Shown piece by piece: positions 32,561-44,700 of a stretch of DNA of 64,000 bases (positions are counted from its first letter, which is position 1; every line of letters starts with the position of its first letter). Under the pieces are notes generated by a model. The model saw only the letters and a list, made by a program, of their open reading frames with translations, made no database searches and was not told the origin of the DNA. Source of the DNA: Bettongia penicillata ogilbyi (Eukaryota; Chordata; Mammalia; Diprotodontia; Potoroidae); contig JAJHZJ010000311.1 of NCBI GenBank assembly GCA_023548195.1, forward strand, positions 8,472,811 through 8,536,810, written 5' to 3'. A program made the position numbers and the translations under genes.

Positions 32561-33660
32561 GTCTTTTGTGGTCCTTAAAGGGAAGTTCACTTGGCAAGGC
32601 CAATACCTTAGAATATGCTAGAAGTTGACTATAAGAAAGCAAAAATGAACTTACTGGCAACCCTAGACTTGTCAAATGTTGTAATGCTTTCAGTGTTTTT
32701 CCCCAAGAAAAAGATGAATTTGGTACACGGTAATTAGCTGCTCTGTCTTGCTTCCTCTTTGCAACCTGCCGGGCCCCCACTCTGTAGAACAATTGGTGTT
32801 CCAAAGCAGAGACATTTCTTGACAAATGGTGAAAAGAATGTGCTCACCCAGATGGATGAAAAAGCCCCCAGTAATGACAGCGAACCATATTAGAGGACAG
32901 GATTATCGTGGCTGATCAGGTGCTGCAGGGAAGGCATTTAGAGAGTTTGTACTTCTTCAAATCTTTTGGGAAGGTGGATACAGAAACTCAAGAAAAGAGA
33001 TGCCATGATTCTGACAAGTTAATTAAGCTTTCACTTCTGAGTATTATACATATAGCAAGCAGGAAAAAAACACCTTAATTGTCTTTGCACTGCCTGACAA
33101 AAAAAATACAAAAAAATGCATGCATATTCTTTCAGAGCTGTCCTTATTACTGATTCCTATTCAGCAGAGCACAGAGCTTTCAGAGACCCAGTTCAGGATG
33201 AGCTCTGAGCCTGAACTAACCCCTCCCCCCTTTCTCCTCCCACCCATTATATGAATGCACAGGAATCAATAGGAAGAGAGATTTTTATTTGCAAAAATGG
33301 AAAACAAAATAACCCACCGCCCCACCACATTATTGGCTGAGTTTCTTCCTGTGTTGTGCCTCCTCCACTCTCCCTTGTTGCTCATCAGTGTGAAACAGGA
33401 AAATATATCCAGGGATTTACAAATCTCTTGCCTTGCATTTCATGCAATTTGGATTCATGTTATGTGTCATTTATTTATTAGATGTAGCACAGCTTACATC
33501 CGGGACTAGTGTAATTGAAGAAACATGGGTAATTAAGGATTGAAAAGATTCTTTAAAAATTCTTCCAGATGGCTTCCCTTGCCTGCCTCATTTGCTAGCT
33601 TACAAAGGTGAATCTTAGGCTGATCCTAAAAATCAATCAATTTAAGTTTAGGTACAGTCA
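32561..33660. other. Single-copy-looking sequence, possible conserved non-coding element
   Basis: About 1.1 kb without repeat landmarks, rare here. 32930-33160 contains a palindromic TTAATTAA (33019-33026) followed by AGCTTTCACTT, AAACACCTTAATTG and TGCATGCATATTC; 33180-33260 is GC-richer. The 96-codon minus frame (32535-32825) and 70-codon plus frame (33297-33509) show no family. Regulatory function is a guess from texture. Confidence 0.3.
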
Positions 33661-34458
33661 AAGGTAGGTGACCATAGTGTACAGAGAATTAGACTCAAAA
33701 CCCAGAAGACCGGATACCAGACTTGCTTCTGACACGTGCTGGTTGTGGGATCCTGCGCAGTTCACTTCACCTCTCACTGTTCTAGGAAACTCTTAAAGAC
33801 TCTAAGATACAGAGAAGGTACCAACCAGAATTGGGAGATGGGATTTCTTCTCTTTGAAGTTCCCTATGTCTGTGAAATCATGTACTCCTTGCATAAAGCC
33901 TGTGCTACAACCCGTAGGATGAAACGTTTGTCTAGAATTTTTATTTACAGGAAGGACCATAGATATACTGAGTAGGCCCACAGAGTTGAAAAAAGGAACT
34001 TAGCAGCTACCTGCTCAACTTGCTTATTTTACAGATGAGAAAATGAAAAGCCCAGAATTAAGATGACTTTCCCAAGTTTGAACAACAAAATTTAGTAGGT
34101 GATTATATTTGGCATGATTGGCAGGGCTCCCTGCTTCCAAATGTGTATTCCCGCTGACTTTGAAATTCCAACACCGAAAATTAATTCCTGTGGTTCTCGA
34201 AGGCTTTTTAGCCTTCAGGAGTCCCCTTGGTAGGATGCCAATCCCCTGAGTGGGCTGCTATCTTTGAAAATTATTAGTCTCATTTTTCTGATATCATATT
34301 CTATGGCGTTCAGATAGAAAACATTCTAGGATAAGTCAATATTCTGCTTTTTTTAAATGTTCATCAGAGCACTGTGCAGGTGAATAAAATGATTGCTTTT
34401 TGTAATTGAATTAAAGTTGGGTGATGTAAACTCATCTTCACTGGGCTGACTGAAAGGA
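33661..34458. other. Unassigned sequence with MIR traces
   Basis: A sense MIR trace at about 33700-33770 ('CAGACTTGCTTCTGACACGT', 'GGTTGTGGGATCCTG') and an antisense one at 33985-34130 ('TTATTTTACAGATGAGAAAA', 'GACTTTCCCAAGTTTG'). Nothing else recognised. Confidence 0.45.
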
Positions 34459-34702
34459 TCTTTTCTTTCCTTCCTTTCTCCTTTCTTCCCCTCCTCCTTT
34501 TTTTGTTCTCTTCCTTCCCTTGCCCCTTTCCCTTCCCCTTCTTTTTCCCCATCCCCGCCCTCTCCTTTCTCCTTTCCTTCTTTTTTCCCTCCTTCCCTTT
34601 CCGTCTTCTATTCCTTTCCATTGCCTTCTGGTTCCTTTCACTTTCTCTTCTCTTTTATCTTCTTTTCCTTCTTTTTCTTTTCCTTTCCTTCCTTTTTATT
34701 GG
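34459..34702 (+). repeat. Polypyrimidine tract
   Basis: Nearly all C/T on the plus strand with very few purines, units CTTCC, CCTTT, TTTCC. Four long low-complexity frames on both strands (67-93 codons, Phe/Leu/Pro or Lys/Arg/Glu/Gly-rich) derive from it. Confidence 0.88.
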
Positions 34703-34957
34703 CCTCACTTTGTCTGTTCTTTCTTTTCTTCAACAATATTAAAAGGAAGAAGAGAAATTGATGAAAATAAAGTTGCGATGATGCAAAAACCTAATCACTA
34801 ACTTCATAATTTTTTCCTGGATGAAACTTCAGATCATTTGCTAATATCTGGCTTGTTATTGTAATCCAGTGGCCATGATTTCCATCTTTGAACCATAGCT
34901 TTTTCCTGTCAATACCTGTTGATGAACAATTCAACCTCCTTCTTTTTATAGGAACCT

Positions 34958-35105
34958 AAGTTCATAGATACAGAACTGGAGGAGACCTCAGGCACTATGC
35001 AGTTCAACTGTCTTAATTTATAGGTAAGAAAACTGAGTCCAACATAGGTTAAGTAACTTGCCTGAGGTCACATAGGTAATAATTGACAGGAATTTGATCT
35101 CTTAT
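34958..35105 (-). mobile_element. MIR-type SINE (antisense)
   Basis: 'TTCATAGATACAGAACTGGA', 'GGAGACCTCAGGCACTATGC', 'AGTAACTTGCCTGAGGTCAC', 'ACAGGAATTTGATCTC'. Confidence 0.75.
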
Positions 35106-35189
35106 GCTTTTCAGCCTTTGTTATTTTTATACTGCATAATTTTCGTTACCATGCATTTTAACTTCCATTTTAGAAGGGGTCCCAGCCTT

Positions 35190-35580
35190 ACTCTCTTTAC
35201 TCCTGATATGACTTGTTCCACAGACTTCTGTCTCTATTTCTTTGCCAGCTTCCTTGCCCTGTTGGAGAGACCTCCAACCTGCAGTCATGCCCCCCTTTTT
35301 GGTGATTCCCTTTTCTGGATTGTCATTTAAGTAGAGGCCCCTCCCATGGTCACTTAACTTCTTTCTCACTCATTCTCAGGACTTCTCCATCTCCTCACCT
35401 TGCCTCTTCCCTTCCTCCTCTGTCCCATTTTCTAGCTCCCCTGTACATGTCATCCTTCATTAGAATGTAAGCTCCCAAGGGGTAAGGACTATCTTGTTTA
35501 CTTGTGTTTGTATCCCTAGTGCTGGTATATAGTAAGTACTTAATAAATGCTATGTCTGTCTGTCTTTCTCTCTATCTCTT
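35190..35580 (+). mobile_element. L2-clade LINE 3' end
   Basis: C/T-rich 3' region ending 'TTAGAATGTAAGCTCCCAAG', 'TAGTGCTGGTATATAGTAAG', 'TACTTAATAAATGCTATG' and a short TGTC/TC microsatellite. Confidence 0.75.
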
Positions 35581-36189
35581 CTCCCCAAATGGTGTTTCTT
35601 TGATTATTTGGTAATGATCAACTATAGGTAACAATTTTTCAGATACCTTTCATGGGCAAGGATTGCCATGAGGTTAGCAATGTGGGGTATCTGAGGGGTG
35701 TCTGGTGTACCAATTCACGTTTTTATCTTTTGCAAGCAAATTCAACCTCCTTCCTTCTTCTTATCCAGAATGTTCTACTTCAGTTCTCTTGTTTTGACCA
35801 AAGCATAAAGATTCATGAATACAAAAAGCAGATGAGACATATTGTTTGTTCCCTGATTCCTTAACATGATGTGATCCACTGAGGTGAACTGATGAATCCA
35901 GCTCATGTATATGCATATTTCAATACACCTGTCCAGTTTTGTCTTGGAAGGTTCTCTTACCAGAAAATGTCCATCTCTAACATTGCACTTTGATCTTCAA
36001 TGACACCTTGTACAAGTATGTATCTTGGTTACAGTATTAGCAATTGACCCTCTGAAAGTCCCTAGGAATAGGATAACTTAGTTTTGCCTTCCTCTCTTTA
36101 GTAAATAAGCAAAATCCAAAAATAAAAATTCCAAACAACCTATAAAGATGGGCTAATATATTAGCTGATTCTTTTGGAAATTAGATTTA
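35581..36189. other. Unassigned sequence
   Basis: No feature recognised. A 70-codon plus frame (35652-35864) has no family signature. Confidence 0.5.
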
Positions 36190-36612
36190 TTTTTTTCAAT
36201 GATCAAACATTTATTCTCTTGCCCCATCCACTGGAAAAACAAAAATTACATATGTGACACATCTTCCTATTTAATCCATAACTTATCTATCAAGAGGTGA
36301 GTAGCATTTTTCATCATCAGCCCTCTGCAATCATGGTATATTATTGTGATGATCAAACTTAAATTCTTTAAAACTTAATTCTTACTAAGATGTTTTCATA
36401 GTAAAGTATCCTCATGGTTCTGTTTATTTGACTCTGCAGCTATTCACCCTAAGTCTTCCCATGTTTCCTTGAACCCATCTCTTTCTTAATTTCTTACAGC
36501 AAGATAGCATTCTATTTTATTCAGATGCCATAATTTGTTTAGCTGTTCCTCAGTTGATGGGCACCTCATAGTTTTGGGCTGGCTGATTCTTCACAATGTT
36601 GAATAACTGTTT
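36190..36612 (-). mobile_element. L1 3' UTR/ORF2 C-terminus (antisense)
   Basis: Plus strand 'GGTGAGTAGCATTTTTCATC', 'TTCTGTTTATTTGACTCTGC', 'CAAGATAGCATTCTATTTTA', 'AGCTGTTCCTCAGTTGATGG', 'GGCACCTCATAGTTTTGG'; same organisation as 26735-26950. Confidence 0.78.
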
Positions 36613-38503
36613 GGAGGCACAACTGACTTTATAAAAGTCAGACTGGAAGGAACTATCCATTTTTTTAGGACTTCGGGGACAAACGGAAAGATTCCCCTTC
36701 CCAAAATATATGTCTACGTGCTCATTTCTGTTTGATACTCTTTTAATGAAGGTATGGGTGGATAGGGAAACCTATTGTTTCTATAAATAGAGTTGACTTA
36801 AAATGAAATACATTTGTGGGACTCAACATTAAATTTGCTCACTTATTAAGGGATAAATATAATGGATGCCATATTCTTTATTTGAAGTAAACTCTAATAA
36901 AGGCTGACATGCTAAAGAGAGGGTCAAAAAAGGTAGGCTGGCAACACTGAAAACCAATTTCATCTATTTTACAATTTTTTCAGAACCCTGACCTTGTAGG
37001 TTAGCTGTACAGTGAATTCATGCCTAAACCTAATTTATCATTTGATTTTAGCCTGTGACCAAAATAGTGTCAATTGATTTGATAGAACACTTTTTCCAGT
37101 TAATTGATAAATGACCTGTCAAATGGCCAAATCAATTGGCCCAGTTTCTTGGGGCACCTCTGCTTTCTTTTCAGTTGTCTGATTGGCTCATATCTATTTA
37201 ATAGAATGGGGTGGGAAGCTTTTTCCAAAGGATATTTACTGAGTCCAGCAGTTGTGAATTTGTTCTTTTTCTTGAAATTACTTTGTATTATTTTATCCAT
37301 ATTTTTGTTTACTTATCTATGTAAGTTGGGTACTCTTCCCTCCCACTCCTATCACTCAACAGAATGTAAATTCTAGAGGAGAAGGACTGTTTTGCTTTAA
37401 TCTTTGAATGCTTAGTGCCTTTTTTGTAGCAGGTGTGACAGTGACATCCTAGCTAGTGGTTTTTCAAGGGCATTGTAGAAAATGGTAAATGAGTGGGAGA
37501 AACTGACTCTTTTTTAACCCCCTCCTAAGCAAAACTTTTGCTTTTCAAGGAAACTTTATAACAGGGAACAGTGACCTTTCCCTGTTGGGAAACCCAAGAG
37601 ACATTGTTCCAGGATTAAGGGGACAATGATGCTTGGAGAAAAGAGATGCAGGATGTGGGAACTAGGGATTCTTCCAAGCCCTTGGTAACGTTCGACTTGC
37701 TCAAGCAAGAGTCTTGCGTGCTTTGAATTTCCTCTGTTGAGTCAATAGGAAACTAAGCTATCAGAAGTGCAGGCTATGTGAATGAGGAAAAATACCAAGA
37801 ATATAGACAAAACCTTTGACTCAGTTCCTTATGGGGAACAACTAAGAACTGAACTTCTGAGTTACCATAGTTTTCATTTCCAAACTGGGAGAAGACATAG
37901 AGAAAGATGAACTTTAGCTTTGAAAGAGTTTTCAAGTTTTGGAGCAGCTAGGTATAGAATATGTAGTAGGTGTCTGTCATATTCAAATAGTGTTTCTGAC
38001 TTTTTCCTTTTTTGGTTCAAATCTATGATTTCATTATGGTAGGGAGTTTTCTGCTAAGAAAATTTGCTTTTCTAATGCATATCTACAATTGTTCTTCTAA
38101 GTATACTATTAGAGAGCTGACTTTAATATTTCTGTTTTTATTGCCTTTTATTTAATTGACATGAATGTCCCAGTTAAAACCAAGTGGCAAAAGAAATAAG
38201 TTAGGTAAAACTTTTCTTTCCACATATTGGTGCTCTCATGGTCCTTTGGTTCTTTGTGTGTAAGCATTCTTATTGATCATTTTCTCGAAAGGAAGAATCA
38301 TTATTAATAGTAGTGATATTGCCTTATCATAAAGTTGAATTCTCTTCAATTATTTGGAAACTTCAGATTTGAAAGAGAACATGAAGTCAGAGTGATTTTC
38401 ACTAAGTATTTCTATACTGTTCCATCCTGGCCAGTAAACTAGTAGGACTCTGGGGTCTAAGCAAGCGCATTGCCATTTGGTGTTCTGGAAACCACGTCTT
38501 GGC
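36613..38503. other. Unassigned sequence with an L2 3'-end trace
   Basis: 37340-37435 resembles an L2 3' end ('CAACAGAATGTAAATTCTAG', 'GAATGCTTAGTGCC'). The remainder, including 90- and 66-codon frames around 37100-37376 on opposite strands, is unrecognised. Confidence 0.45.
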
Positions 38504-38757
38504 AACTAGTTGGTGCTGTGGATGGAGCACTAGACTTGAAGACAGGAAGATCCACCTTCCTGAATTCAAATCTGGCTTCAGACGTTTGTTGGTTTTATGA
38601 CCCTGGACAAGTCACCTAACCCTATTTGCCTCAGTTCTTCATCTCTGAAATGAGCTAGAGAATGGCATGGCAAATCACTCCAGCATTTCTGCCAAAAAAA
38701 CCCCAAATGAGGCCATGAAAAGTCAGACACCACTGAAACAAATGGACAACAGCAACA
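38504..38757 (+). mobile_element. Marsupial MIR-like SINE
   Basis: 'GGCAACTAGTTGGTGCTGTG', 'CCTGAATTCAAATCTGGCTT', 'GACCCTGGACAAGTCACCTA', 'TTTGCCTCAGTTCTTCATCT', 'CTCCAGCATTTCTGCC', 'AGACACCACTGAAAC', end GGACAACAGCAACAA. Confidence 0.92.
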
Positions 38758-38894
38758 ATCCACCTCTTCCCACAGGAACAGCAACCCATGACCTGATATC
38801 TTAAGACACCTCATTCCCCCTACCCTGGTGGTAGATCTGCTTGTATTGTAGGGTGAGTGAATCAATCCTCATCTCAACCTGTAGTTACCCCTTC

Positions 38895-39065
38895 ATAGGA
38901 CAAAGCAGAATGCCATGAAAAGAACACTGAGTCTGGAGAACTTGGGCTCATATCCCAACCCTCCTATTTACTACTAGATAAGACATTTGCTCTTTCTTGG
39001 CACCACGGTTTTTTCATCTTAACGAAAAAGTCAGTCTACCATAAATATCTCCAGCTTGAAGTCCA
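38895..39065 (+). mobile_element. MIR fragment, diverged
   Basis: 'GAGTCTGGAGAACTTGGGCT', 'TTTACTACTAGATAAGACA', 'GGTTTTTTCATCTTAACGAA'. Confidence 0.5.
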
Positions 39066-39724
39066 GCCTCTGAGCTAGTCAGTTCTACATCCCAAAGTGA
39101 TGAGGAATATTGATAGCAATTATTATTTGAATATCGCTCCCAGAGCTAGAGATGGAAAAGGAGATGACAGGGATGCCTATGGTGGAATGGCAGAAACATG
39201 GCCAGAGAATAGCTTGGGTCGAGTGGGGTAGATATGATGAACTACGAAATATTGGAAACCTAAGTTCTCAGGGTAAATAAAGGAAGACATGTGTGTGAGG
39301 ATAGATCACTAGGTACGTCATGGTTAGATGCTGTTTTTAAAGTTATTCCTCTTGATCATTAGGAATGACCATGGTTGCTCTTGGTTGGCAGGTGAATGCC
39401 TATCTAGTGTACTACCAAGCCCTTGATTTTGTTTGTTTTTTCAGAGGAAACACAAGGGGACTAAGGAAGAATGAACGTCATTGAGTGATGGGACTCTTAC
39501 TGCTACATGCTAGGGCCAGGGTTGAGTTGGAGTGCTGTTTTTACTACCAAATGAGATGATGCTGAGAAACACAGAAATACCTAGCCTTTACAACCTGATG
39601 ATTTTTAGACAAGTCATAGAGTTATCTGGGGTTACTGTTAGAGACCTGGTCTCTCATATGAACTCCCTAGAATCAAAGCCATTAATAGGAAATATAGCAT
39701 CTGGGGGCAAATTGAGTTGAGCTA
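39066..39724. other. Unassigned sequence
   Basis: No feature recognised. Confidence 0.5.
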
Positions 39725-39850
39725 ATTTAAACAAGATTATAAGTTTCTTGAAGACGATGACTGCTTTATTATTATCTTTGTATTTTAGCACCTAGCACAA
39801 TGCTGGGTATATAGTAGGCACTTAATAATAACTACTGAATTTATTTGAAT
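39725..39850 (+). mobile_element. L2 3' end
   Basis: 'TATAAGTTTCTTGAAGACGA', 'TTTTAGCACCTAGCACAATG', 'ATATAGTAGGCACTTAATAA'. Confidence 0.8.
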
Positions 39851-40399
39851 TGAGTAAGAATGGTAATTTTGGTGGTGCAGAGGATAGTCCAGACATGAAG
39901 CCATTTGCATTAGAAAATGGGCAGCCAGTTAGCTAGAGTTCTATCTTATTCCTCTGGGGGATTTGGGGAGAAGGGAGCCCGAGGGGAATGGGCTATATGT
40001 ATGGTTGCCAGGGAATGGGTGTTTGCACCATATGGCAGGATGGATCACTGGAGGATATGATGTAAGGCAAGGTGTTGGTATCCCTTGATATTTGTTCCTT
40101 GGAGGCACAGTCTTCTTCATTCAGCCCTAGTTACAGTTCTTTGTTGGAATAGCTTCAGGACAATAACTATGACTAGTGATATGTTAAAATCCTTAATAGC
40201 TTCTTAGAAATTGTGCTTAAGGATAATATTCAGAGAGTATCGTCTTAACCATGACATCACAGGAAAGCAACGGCTATCTATAAAATTCTAGTAACACTTT
40301 GTAAGGTCTTGATTTTGGCATTTTTTAACTATACAATTTTAGGTCTATGAGGGACATTAGAGTTTATCTAGACTAATGACGTCATATAGCTGCACAAAC
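39851..40399. other. Unassigned sequence
   Basis: No feature recognised. Confidence 0.5.
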
Positions 40400-40630
40400 A
40401 GACATATCATGGTATAGCTGAAAAAAAACTTTGTCTTGGTATCAGAAGGAGTTTCATTAGATTGTTGGCTACAACATTTACTAGCCATATGACCCCACAC
40501 TTTTTTTGAGCATCTCTGAATCTCAGTTTCCTCATCTGTAAAATGAGATATGTATTAATTAATGCACTACTTGTTTCACAGTTTCTGCAAATATGTAAAG
40601 GAATTTGTCAACCTTAAATCAAAATGTTAG
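40400..40630 (+). mobile_element. MIR SINE
   Basis: 'GGTATCAGAAGGAGTTTCAT', 'CATTTACTAGCCATATGACC', 'TCTCAGTTTCCTCATCTGTA', 'AAATGAGATATG', 'ATATGTAAAGGAATTTGTC'. Confidence 0.78.
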
Positions 40631-40689
40631 ATACATGAGAGCTTTATCATTAAACTACATCCCCTTAATGTCACAACTTTCCTGATTCT

Positions 40690-40825
40690 CAGTCCTGTTC
40701 TCTAGACCAAAGTCTCCAAACTTTTTTAATTGTACACCCTTATCAATATCAAAGCATTTTTTGCATGTACACATAACATATGGATATTAATTATATATAT
40801 TCTATTTGTAAATTATGCATTACCA
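40690..40825. mobile_element. Possible hAT-like MITE fragment
   Basis: 'AGACCAAAGTCTCCAAACTT', 'TTGTACACCCTTATCAATA' resemble the start of a marsupial DNA-transposon family I remember; not checked. Confidence 0.35.
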
Positions 40826-40834
40826 TACTGAGTG

Positions 40835-40965
40835 GTAACATGATGTCATGGATAGAAAACTGGTCTTTGAGTTAGGAAGAACTGGGTTCAACTTCTGCAT
40901 CTGCCACATATTAGCTGTTTGACCCAAAGTAAGTCAATTAACCTCCTGGTGTGCCAGGAAACTTT
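40835..40965 (+). mobile_element. MIR SINE fragment
   Basis: 'GGTAACATGATGTCATGGAT', 'GAGTTAGGAAGAACTGGGTT', 'CATATTAGCTGTTTGACCCA', 'AAGTCAATTAACCTCC'. Confidence 0.75.
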
Positions 40966-40967
40966 AT

Positions 40968-41215
40968 AAATCATTAGATTTCAAATGTTTTGATTTCAGG
41001 ACTCCTTTAAAATTTTTAAAAAATATTGATAACCTTCCCTCTCTCTCAACCCAGCCCAAAGATTTGTTTATGAGAGTTTATATCATTATTTTCATATGAC
41101 AAATTAAAACATCTCAATATTATAATGGAAATAATTTTGATCTTATGGACACCCAGAAATTGATTACAAGAATCTATAGGGATCTGTGGACTACAACTGG
41201 AGAATCACTGTCCTA
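40968..41215. mobile_element. Possible hAT-like DNA transposon remnant
   Basis: 'GATTTCAGGACTCCTTTAAA', 'CAAAGATTTGTTTATGAGAG', 'GACAAATTAAAACATC', 'GGATCTGTGGACTACAACTG', 'GGAGAATCACTG': a layout like Charlie-group hAT MITEs. Confidence 0.45.
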
Positions 41216-41439
41216 GAATAGACTATAAATTTCCAAGGAAGTGCCACTTTGCCTTGGTAGAAGAAATTTCTTATTAGGTACTTCTTACCTTGATGAAGTC
41301 ATGGAACTGGAATAAAAACAAGCAAACAAAAGCAAAACAAATCCTCACACAAGTGAAAAATAATTGTTAATATGATAAATTTAGGCAAAAATTGAAAAAG
41401 ATGAGATAAAAGTGAAATAGTATTCAATAGAGTCATTAG

Positions 41440-41825
41440 AGAAAATTGCTCTTTAGGCATGATCAGGTTGGTAGTTTTGTGGGAGATGGATTGAAGAGGG
41501 AAGAAGCTAGAGGTCAAGAAACCAATTAGAAGTCTATTGCTATAGTTCAGACACGGGGAGAGGATAGCCTAAATTAAAAGTGGTGGCCATATGAATAGAG
41601 AGGAGATAGATCTGAAAGATATTGTGGATGTAGAAATAACATTTGATGACTGATTGGATGTATAGGGTGACTTAAAGTGAGCAACCAAAGATGACACTAA
41701 GGTTGTGAAGCTGGATGGTAGGAGTATAGGATCCTTGATAGAAATAGGGAAGTTTGAAAGAAAGGTAGATTTGGAGAAAAAGATAACGTAATGAGATCTG
41801 AGATGCAAAGAAAAGAAAGATAAGA
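41440..41825 (-). mobile_element. CR1/L2-clade LINE internal fragment
   Basis: Plus strand 'CTATTGCTATAGTTCAGACA', 'GACTGATTGGATGTATAGGG', 'GATGACACTAAGGTTGTGAA', 'ATCCTTGATAGAAATAGGGA' equals the ORF2 region between RT and C-terminus, comparable in part with 4560-4830. Minus frames of 60-92 codons here are relics of that ORF. Confidence 0.72.
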
Positions 41826-41944
41826 GGGCAGAATCTGCCTTCCCTGAAAGTCAATTTCTACCACAACCACAATGTGCTCTAAGGTGAGAGTTGGAGGTGT
41901 GTGTATAAGAACTTTTTTTTTACATTTTATCCAATGACACAAAA

Positions 41945-42005
41945 TTTGGGAAGCACTTAGCACAATGCCTAGCACATAATAAGTGCTATATAAATGCCTC
42001 TTCTC
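41945..42005 (+). mobile_element. L2 3' end, short
   Basis: 'AGCACTTAGCACAATGCCTA', 'CACATAATAAGTGCTATATA'. Confidence 0.75.
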
Positions 42006-42304
42006 TTTCCCTCACCTTTCCCAATAGTTCCTGTACATCTGTTACTGACAGTAAGTAGTTAAGACATAACTGCCCTGAGGGAGATTTATACACAATTCAG
42101 AAGGGAAGATTCTGGTCAAGAGCTTTTGCAATAGAAGAAGGGGGTACAATGGGAGAGTACAAAGTCTAAAGATAGGCATAGTTGTTTTGGAGTTATGTCT
42201 CAGTCATGGTGAGAGTGGGATACGAACCACGTTCCTACCCTCCTATTAGTAGATCATACACCCCTCTCTACTTCCCCCAGAATCCCCTGTTCCCTTCTTT
42301 GAAT

Positions 42305-42460
42305 AATTAAAAAATATTTTTATAGCTATATTTGAATATGATTGGCTTCTTTGTAGTCATATGCATTTTATTTTAGGCATTTAAAAGTATTCTGCAAAGG
42401 ACTCCAAAAGCTTTATCAAAGGAGTCCACAACACAAAAAGAAAAATGTTAAGAACTCCTG
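42305..42460. mobile_element. hAT-like MITE, copy 2
   Basis: Same family as 22336-22522: 'ATTGGCTTCTTTGTAGTCAT', 'GCATTTAAAAGTATTCTGCA', 'AAGGAGTCCACAACACAAAA', terminal inverted end TGTTAAGAACTCCTG. The opposite terminus is missing. Confidence 0.68.
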
Positions 42461-43504
42461 CTTTAGGGGAAGTATGTTGTAGTTCTTCATTTGTTTATCC
42501 GAGCTACTTTACTGACAGGCTATATTATTTCCTCCTTATTTATAAACTACTGGTAGAACATACTAGAGCCATTGTACAAACTGACCAAAGCATCTTCATC
42601 AAAGAAAATTCTAGAAGCCAGAGGATTTTATTGGAGCTGGGGAGGTAGGGACTTGCTTATTTTCTTTCCCTTTCATTTTGAAAAGAGTTATCTCAGGTAA
42701 GGTTTCATTCTTCTTATTTTTAATTGTTCTGAAATCTCAAGACATCCTCGGGAACAATGACTCATTCTTCCTTGCTCTGTTTTCCCAAAGAGAGTGGATT
42801 TAACCTCGAGATGTCTATCGTCCTTGGAACTACTCCATCTTTACAGAAGCAGGACAGGGTATATTATCAATAATAATACTATCCTGAATCACTATGGACA
42901 AGGCACCTTGCAGGTACTTTATAGGAGGCTCAAAAATATGTCATTAATTATTCTCCTTGTTACCTGATCCCATTTCTCATGGGATAGGAAGGGGAATCTA
43001 GTCAAATTTTGATCATTACAGCTGAGGACTTTTCAGACAGAGGGAGCCAAACTGGGAGTATTTCTTTCTTTCTTTCTTTAAAAATGTTTCCTAGATACTT
43101 AAAAATGAGCCATTTTATAGATGTGTTCTTCCCACATTGAACACTCATTTCTCACAAAGAAAAATAGTTAAATAAGAATAACCAATAAGGTTTCAGAAAC
43201 TATCGACATATTCCCCTTTTTCAAGAGAAGGGAACTGTGTTTCGTAATGTTCTTTGTTTTGATGATGGGTGATTGAAAATAACTAATTAATCTGCCTTTT
43301 TGGTATTATTTCAATTTACATTAGTCTAGTCTTCATTTATGTTGTTCCCTAGAAGATATTTTTTTTTCAAGATGGGTTTGCTAATTATAATGGTTTAACT
43401 GTTATTGAGGAGGAAAGGACCAGGGGAATAAACATGTTAGGAGTACAAGACAGTCAAGAATACATTCAGTTGCAGTGGCCTTTGGATGGAAATGAATCAT
43501 CTAA
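42461..43504. other. Unassigned sequence
   Basis: No feature recognised. A short TTTC run lies at 43062-43080. Confidence 0.5.
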
Positions 43505-43855
43505 TCATAGATGTAGAGTTGGCAGGGATCTTTGAAGACATTTAGCTCCCTCCTTCATTTTAGAGATGGGGAAACTCAGGTAGGTTCAGTGACTTGCCCT
43601 AGGAAATAACAAGCATTTATATAGTATTGTAAGACTTTGCTTTACCAACTATAATCTCATTGATTGATCCTCCTGAAGACCATACAGACCATGGGTGGTA
43701 TCATTGTCCCATTTTATCCATGAGGAAATGGAGGCTGACACATTAGGTCACATTCATAATGACACAATTAGCAAGTGTCATAGCTAAAATTGGAATATAC
43801 ATCCTTTAGTTCCAAATCTAGCACTCTTTCTACTGTACCATAGAAATGGGGTGGA
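43505..43855 (-). mobile_element. Two adjoining antisense MIR-type SINEs
   Basis: First copy 43505-43605: 'ATCATAGATGTAGAGTTGGC', 'GTTCAGTGACTTGCCCTAGG'. Second 43606-43855: 'AACAAGCATTTATATAGTAT', 'TGGTATCATTGTCCCATTTT', 'ATCCATGAGGAAATGGAGGC', 'GCACTCTTTCTACTGTACCA'. Confidence 0.75.
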
Positions 43856-44189
43856 CAAACTTAGAAGAATTTAGACATTCAAGTGGTCAGCTTGAAAGTG
43901 GTATATGAATTAGTACCTGTGGCCTCAAAGTCAAGATTACAGGTGCTTTTAATAAGATGGCAAGTTGCTTTTAGATAGAAACACTCTCCCTGTTGGGTGA
44001 GAAACATTCCCTGCTAAAGAACTAATAAGACCAGAGAAATTTTGAAGGATTGAAGGTGGGCACAAAGGAAGGAAACAGTCTTGTTAAGGATGCCATTATA
44101 ACCACAGGGACTTCTGTATGTATGATTTCTCTAGTGAATCTCATCTTGTAAAGCAGAGAACAAAGGCTGTTATCCAAGTGTTAAGAGTC
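43856..44189. other. Unassigned sequence
   Basis: No feature recognised. Confidence 0.5.
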
Positions 44190-44325
44190 ATTGTTAAATA
44201 GTGAAGAATGGGCTTGGTTTGAGTAAGGAAGATCTGGGATTGTATCCTGCCCCTGACACGCAATAGCTGTGGGACCTAGACAGGTCACTTAAACTCTATG
44301 TGCATCATTTAACTCCTTAGATTTC
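44190..44325 (+). mobile_element. MIR fragment
   Basis: 'GGTTTGAGTAAGGAAGATCT', 'GACACGCAATAGCTGTGGGA', 'GACAGGTCACTTAAACTCTA'. Confidence 0.65.
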
Positions 44326-44404
44326 TATAGGTCATGATCTGTATTGTTTGAGGGAATTCCCACGTTGATGAAATCACAGTTCCTTTGTGCATTCCTGCAG
44401 GCAA

Positions 44405-44700
44405 TGAAAATACTAATATTAATTCTAATAGCAAGATTGTATATAATGCTTTCAGAGTTGCAAAGTGTTTTGCAAATATTATCTCATTTTCCTCAAGTAT
44501 TTTCTCATTATCCTCACAACAATCCAGGAAGATAGGTGCTATTTTTATTCCCATTTTACAGTTGAGGAAACTGAGACATAAAGAAGTCAAATGACTTGCC
44601 TGGAATCCCATGGCTAGTTAAGTGTCTGAGTATGGACTTGAACTCAGATCTTCCTGAGTCCAGGTCCAGAATTCTATTCACTGAACTCCTGAGCTGCCTC
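44405..44700 (-). mobile_element. MIR-type SINE (antisense)
   Basis: 'GCTTTCAGAGTTGCAAAGTG', 'CAACAATCCAGGAAGATAGG', 'CCATTTTACAGTTGAGGAAA', 'CTTGCCTGGAATCCCATGGC', 'ATTCTATTCACTGAACTCC'. Full length; frames on both strands here are SINE-derived. Confidence 0.88.

Noticed and set aside
32535..32825. 96-codon minus frame
   Set aside because: No motif, no splice context; treated as chance within single-copy sequence.
34364..34801. Lys/Arg/Glu-rich and Phe/Leu/Pro-rich frames
   Set aside because: Low-complexity products of the polypyrimidine tract at 34459-34702.
44309..44611. Frames on both strands
   Set aside because: Explained by the antisense MIR-type SINE at 44405-44700.
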